Source of the DNA: DASSUW01 sp963844205
GTDB lineage: Bacteria > Actinomycetota > Thermoleophilia > Solirubrobacterales > Solirubrobacteraceae
Length of the DNA stretch: 64,000 nt
NCBI GenBank assembly: GCA_963844205.1
Contig: CAWJNK010000005.1
Location: forward strand, 1-64,000
Direction: 5' to 3'
Below, piece after piece: positions 62,322 to 64,000 of the stretch (its first letter is position 1; every line of letters starts with the position of its first letter). The notes under the pieces were generated by a model, which worked only from the letters and a program-made list of their open reading frames with translations, searched no databases and was not told the origin of the DNA. A program made the translations under genes and the position numbers.

Positions 62322-62771
62322 CTAACCACAGCGCTCGAGGACGTCACACGCGGCGCTCGTCACGCCCGCGTAGACGAGGTGGTGGAGCGCGTCGACCGCG
62401 ACCTCCTCGGCGCCCCAGCGCGTCACGGGCGGCACGCCGATGTCGAGCGCCGGCAGAGTGACCAGCTCCGTCGTCCACACGATCGAGAAGAACAGCGCGG
62501 CGGCCGGCACGCCGCGAAGCCCCAGCGCGCCGATCACGCCGCGCGCCGCGCCCCAACCGATCCCGTACGCCCAATGCGCCACGGTGTTGAACCGCTCCCG
62601 CTCGCGGGCGCTCGTCGGCTCGACGCCGAGGACCCGCGCCGCGGCCCGAGCCGGCACGGTGCTCGGCCCGCGCCGGCGCAGCTTCATCTCGATCGTGCTC
62701 GAAAGCGTCATCGCCGCCGTGCCCACGGTTCCGGCGAGAAGCCCGTCGCCGATCGCCTGCGTCAGCCTCAT
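62322..62771 (-). CDS. Small membrane protein of unknown function
   Basis: 149 residues. RLTQAIGDGLLAGTVGTAAM is a Gly-rich first helix, then TLSSTIEMKLRRRGPSTVPA, HWAYGIGWGAARGVIGALGL, VPAAALFFSIVWTTELVTLP and HHLVYAGVTSAACDVLERC. The pattern GxxAGxxGTxAMTxxxxxExxxRGR followed by a helix HWxYGxxWGxxxG is shared by unnamed (DUF6789/DUF1440-like) actinobacterial proteins. A CTATTG element stands 8 bases before ATG 62771 with a poor -35. It probably heads the operon with DUF2267 copies 3 and 2. Confidence 0.7.
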   Translation of the reverse strand: MRLTQAIGDGLLAGTVGTAAMTLSSTIEMKLRRRGPSTVPARAAARVLGVEPTSARERERFNTVAHWAYGIGWGAARGVIGALGLRGVPAAALFFSIVWTTELVTLPALDIGVPPVTRWGAEEVAVDALHHLVYAGVTSAACDVLERCG

Positions 62772-62816
62772 CGCAGAGCCAATAGGCCGGCCGGCGGTCC
62801 GCGCACCCCCGTCGGC

Positions 62817-62843
62817 TTGAAAGCGCGCGCCCGCGCCCTACAG
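62817..62843 (+). promoter_or_regulatory. Promoter of DUF3467-like gene
   Basis: TTGAAA-N15-CTACAG, 9 bases before ATG 62853. Confidence 0.55.
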
Positions 62844-62852
62844 CCACCAGCG

Positions 62853-63173
62853 ATGGCCACCTCACTACATCCCGGCGCGGAGCTCAGCCTCCCGCTCCAA
62901 TGGGTCGACTTCGAGGAGACCCCGATCGTCTTCTCGAACCACTTCCTCGCACAGCATCAACTGAACGAGTTCATCCTCACGCTCGGCCAGGTGACCGGGC
63001 CGCCCGTCGTCGGCACGCCGGAGCAGATCCGCGAGCAGGCGCGCGGCTTCAGCCACGTGCCGATCCAGACCGTCGCCCGGGCCGGGCTCACGCGCGACCG
63101 GATGGTCGAGCTGATCGAGCTCCTCCAGGCGACCCTGCGCGAGCACGACCGCATCGTCGGCTCATCGTCGTGA
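62853..63173 (+). CDS. DUF3467-like small protein
   Basis: 106 residues: LPLQWVDFEETPIVFSNHFL, AQHQLNEFILTLGQVTGPPV, HVPIQTVARAGLTRDRMVEL and IELLQATLREHDRIVG. The order, a strand with xxVxFSNHFxxQHxxxEFILxFGQ, then V-x-T-V-A-R-x-x-L-T and a final long helix, is that of DUF3467. The promoter before it excludes the longer upstream reading. Its stop overlaps the next GTG (GTGA). Confidence 0.7.
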   Translation: MATSLHPGAELSLPLQWVDFEETPIVFSNHFLAQHQLNEFILTLGQVTGPPVVGTPEQIREQARGFSHVPIQTVARAGLTRDRMVELIELLQATLREHDRIVGSSS

Positions 63174-63952
63174 GCGACGAGCACGAACGGTTCATCGCGA
63201 CGGTCCAGCTGAAGGCGGGACTCTCCCGACCCGATGCCGAACGCGCCGCGCGCGCGACGCTCGAAACGCTCGCCGAGCGGCTGTCCGCGGGCGAGGCCCG
63301 CGATCTCGCCGAGCAGCTGCCGCCGGAGCTCGCCCCGTGGCTCGCGACCGACGGCCCGGCCGAGCCGTTCGGCGTCGACGAGTTCCTCCGCCGCGTCGCG
63401 GAACGCGAAGGGGTCGACATCGCGGCCGCGGAGCGGCACGCGCGCGCCGTGTTCGATGCGCTCGGCCGGACGGTCGGCGAGGACGAGATCGACGACATGG
63501 CGGCCGAGCTGCCGAAGGACTTCGCGCCGCTCGTCGCGGAGGCCAAGCGCCGTTTCGTGCACCTGCTTCCCGCCGGAGAGTTCTACGCGCGCGTGGCCGA
63601 GCGGGCCGGTGTCGATGCCGACGGCGCACGCCGGGCGACCGACGCCGTCCTGACGACGCTGGCCGAGCGCATCTCCCGGGGCGAGGTCGACGACCTGATC
63701 AGCCGGCTCCCGGTGGAGCTCCACCCGCCGCTGCAGAAGGGCGACGCACAGAGCGGAGGCGCCGCCAGGCGGATGTCGCTCGACGCCTTCCTCCGGCGCA
63801 TCGCAGAGCGGGAGGGCGTCACCCCCGCCGAGGCCCGCGAGCACGCGCGGGCCGTGTTCGCCACGCTCCGCGAGGCCGTCGGCGAGCACGAGTTCCTCGA
63901 CGTCAGCGCGCAGCTGCCGCTCGAGTACGCCGCGGTCGAGGCGCGTCCCTAG
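63170..63952 (+). CDS. DUF2267 protein, two tandem domains (copy 4)
   Basis: 260 residues from GTG 63170. DEHERFIATVQLKAGLSRPD, RATLETLAERLSAGEARDLA, EQLPPELAPWLATDGPAEPF, FLRRVAEREGVDIAAAERHA, LPKDFAPLVAEAKRR, then EFYARVAERAGVDADGARRA, AVLTTLAERISRGEVDDLIS and FLRRIAEREGVTPAEAREHA. Closest to copy 2 (AEPFGxxEFxRRVAEREG shared). It is coupled to the DUF3467-like gene, and a UspA gene follows after 2 bases. Confidence 0.88.
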   Translation: MSDEHERFIATVQLKAGLSRPDAERAARATLETLAERLSAGEARDLAEQLPPELAPWLATDGPAEPFGVDEFLRRVAEREGVDIAAAERHARAVFDALGRTVGEDEIDDMAAELPKDFAPLVAEAKRRFVHLLPAGEFYARVAERAGVDADGARRATDAVLTTLAERISRGEVDDLISRLPVELHPPLQKGDAQSGGAARRMSLDAFLRRIAEREGVTPAEAREHARAVFATLREAVGEHEFLDVSAQLPLEYAAVEARP

Positions 63953-63954
63953 CC

Positions 63955-64000
63955 ATGGCGCGACCGGTCCTCGTCGGCTTCGACCCGAAGACCCGCGACT
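63955..64000 (+). CDS. Universal stress protein, start only (window edge)
   Basis: ATG 63955 opens ARPVLVGFDPKTRD, the first strand and Asp loop of a UspA domain (compare ARPVIVCYDGSKAS of the gene at 57434). The rest lies beyond the window. It is 2 bases downstream of DUF2267 copy 4, so both are likely co-transcribed. Confidence 0.6.
   Translation, partial: MARPVLVGFDPKTRD

Overview
The window is about 70% G+C, has short or no gaps between genes, many GTG starts and ATGA/GTGA stop-start overlaps. With actinobacterial protein families (long-type HPF, NhaA-DsbA, TreT, SigF/B-like sigma factors, DUF2267 repeats, encapsulated ferritin), this points to an actinomycete, most likely of the Thermoleophilia/Solirubrobacterales type. 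That assignment is inferred from gene content only. No rRNA, tRNA, CRISPR array or transposase was seen.

Layout. 1-3.7 kb (minus): remnants of a PRC-barrel protein, a dienelactone-hydrolase-like gene, small proteins and a phosphoribosyltransferase-erythromycin esterase fusion, all broken by frameshifts. 3.9-11.2 kb: UspA, a SigF/B-like sigma factor and a complete clpB-dnaJ-grpE-dnaK chaperone operon. 11.3-12.4 kb: encapsulated ferritin and encapsulin shell. 12.7-19.6 kb: hsp20, a second sigma factor, a thioredoxin-ribosome hibernation factor fusion, a pterin dehydratase-like/GH15 fusion, an SDH_sah protease-like protein and an S-adenosylmethionine hydrolase relative. 19.7-35.7 kb: glutaredoxin/peroxiredoxin, two aldo-keto reductases, two Ku proteins, a glycosyltransferase, an MMPL exporter, an F420-dependent-reductase-like protein, DUF2267, PRC-barrel and a zinc-finger Clp ATPase. 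35.8-46.2 kb: cytochrome bd oxidase, a cysteine-free ribosomal protein S4 paralogue, KUP potassium transporter, NhaA-DsbA, 6-phosphogluconate dehydrogenase, sugar kinase and aldose epimerase. 46.2-51.1 kb: an apparent inserted cassette (phage-like/DUF2294 protein; multi-PAS/GAF histidine kinase joined to its response regulator) that lies between the two ends of a cyclase-family gene. 51.5-64 kb: UBP zinc finger, cNMP-binding flavoprotein, NDH-2, a glycosyltransferase plus trehalose synthase TreT, two UspA genes, an MFS transporter, HdeD and three more DUF2267 proteins.

Taken together this is a stress, dormancy and low-oxygen island: protein repair, ribosome hibernation, iron storage, DNA end joining, trehalose, bd-type respiration and redox defence. 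Several components are the families found in the mycobacterial DosR dormancy regulon. A recurrent promoter (TTGnnn-N15-CTAnnn), usually 8-12 bases before the start codon, precedes about twenty of the genes, so many transcripts are probably leaderless, and its position fixes several start codons. Numerous single-base frameshifts, including in clpB, a sigma factor and encapsulin, look more like consensus errors than gene decay in most places.
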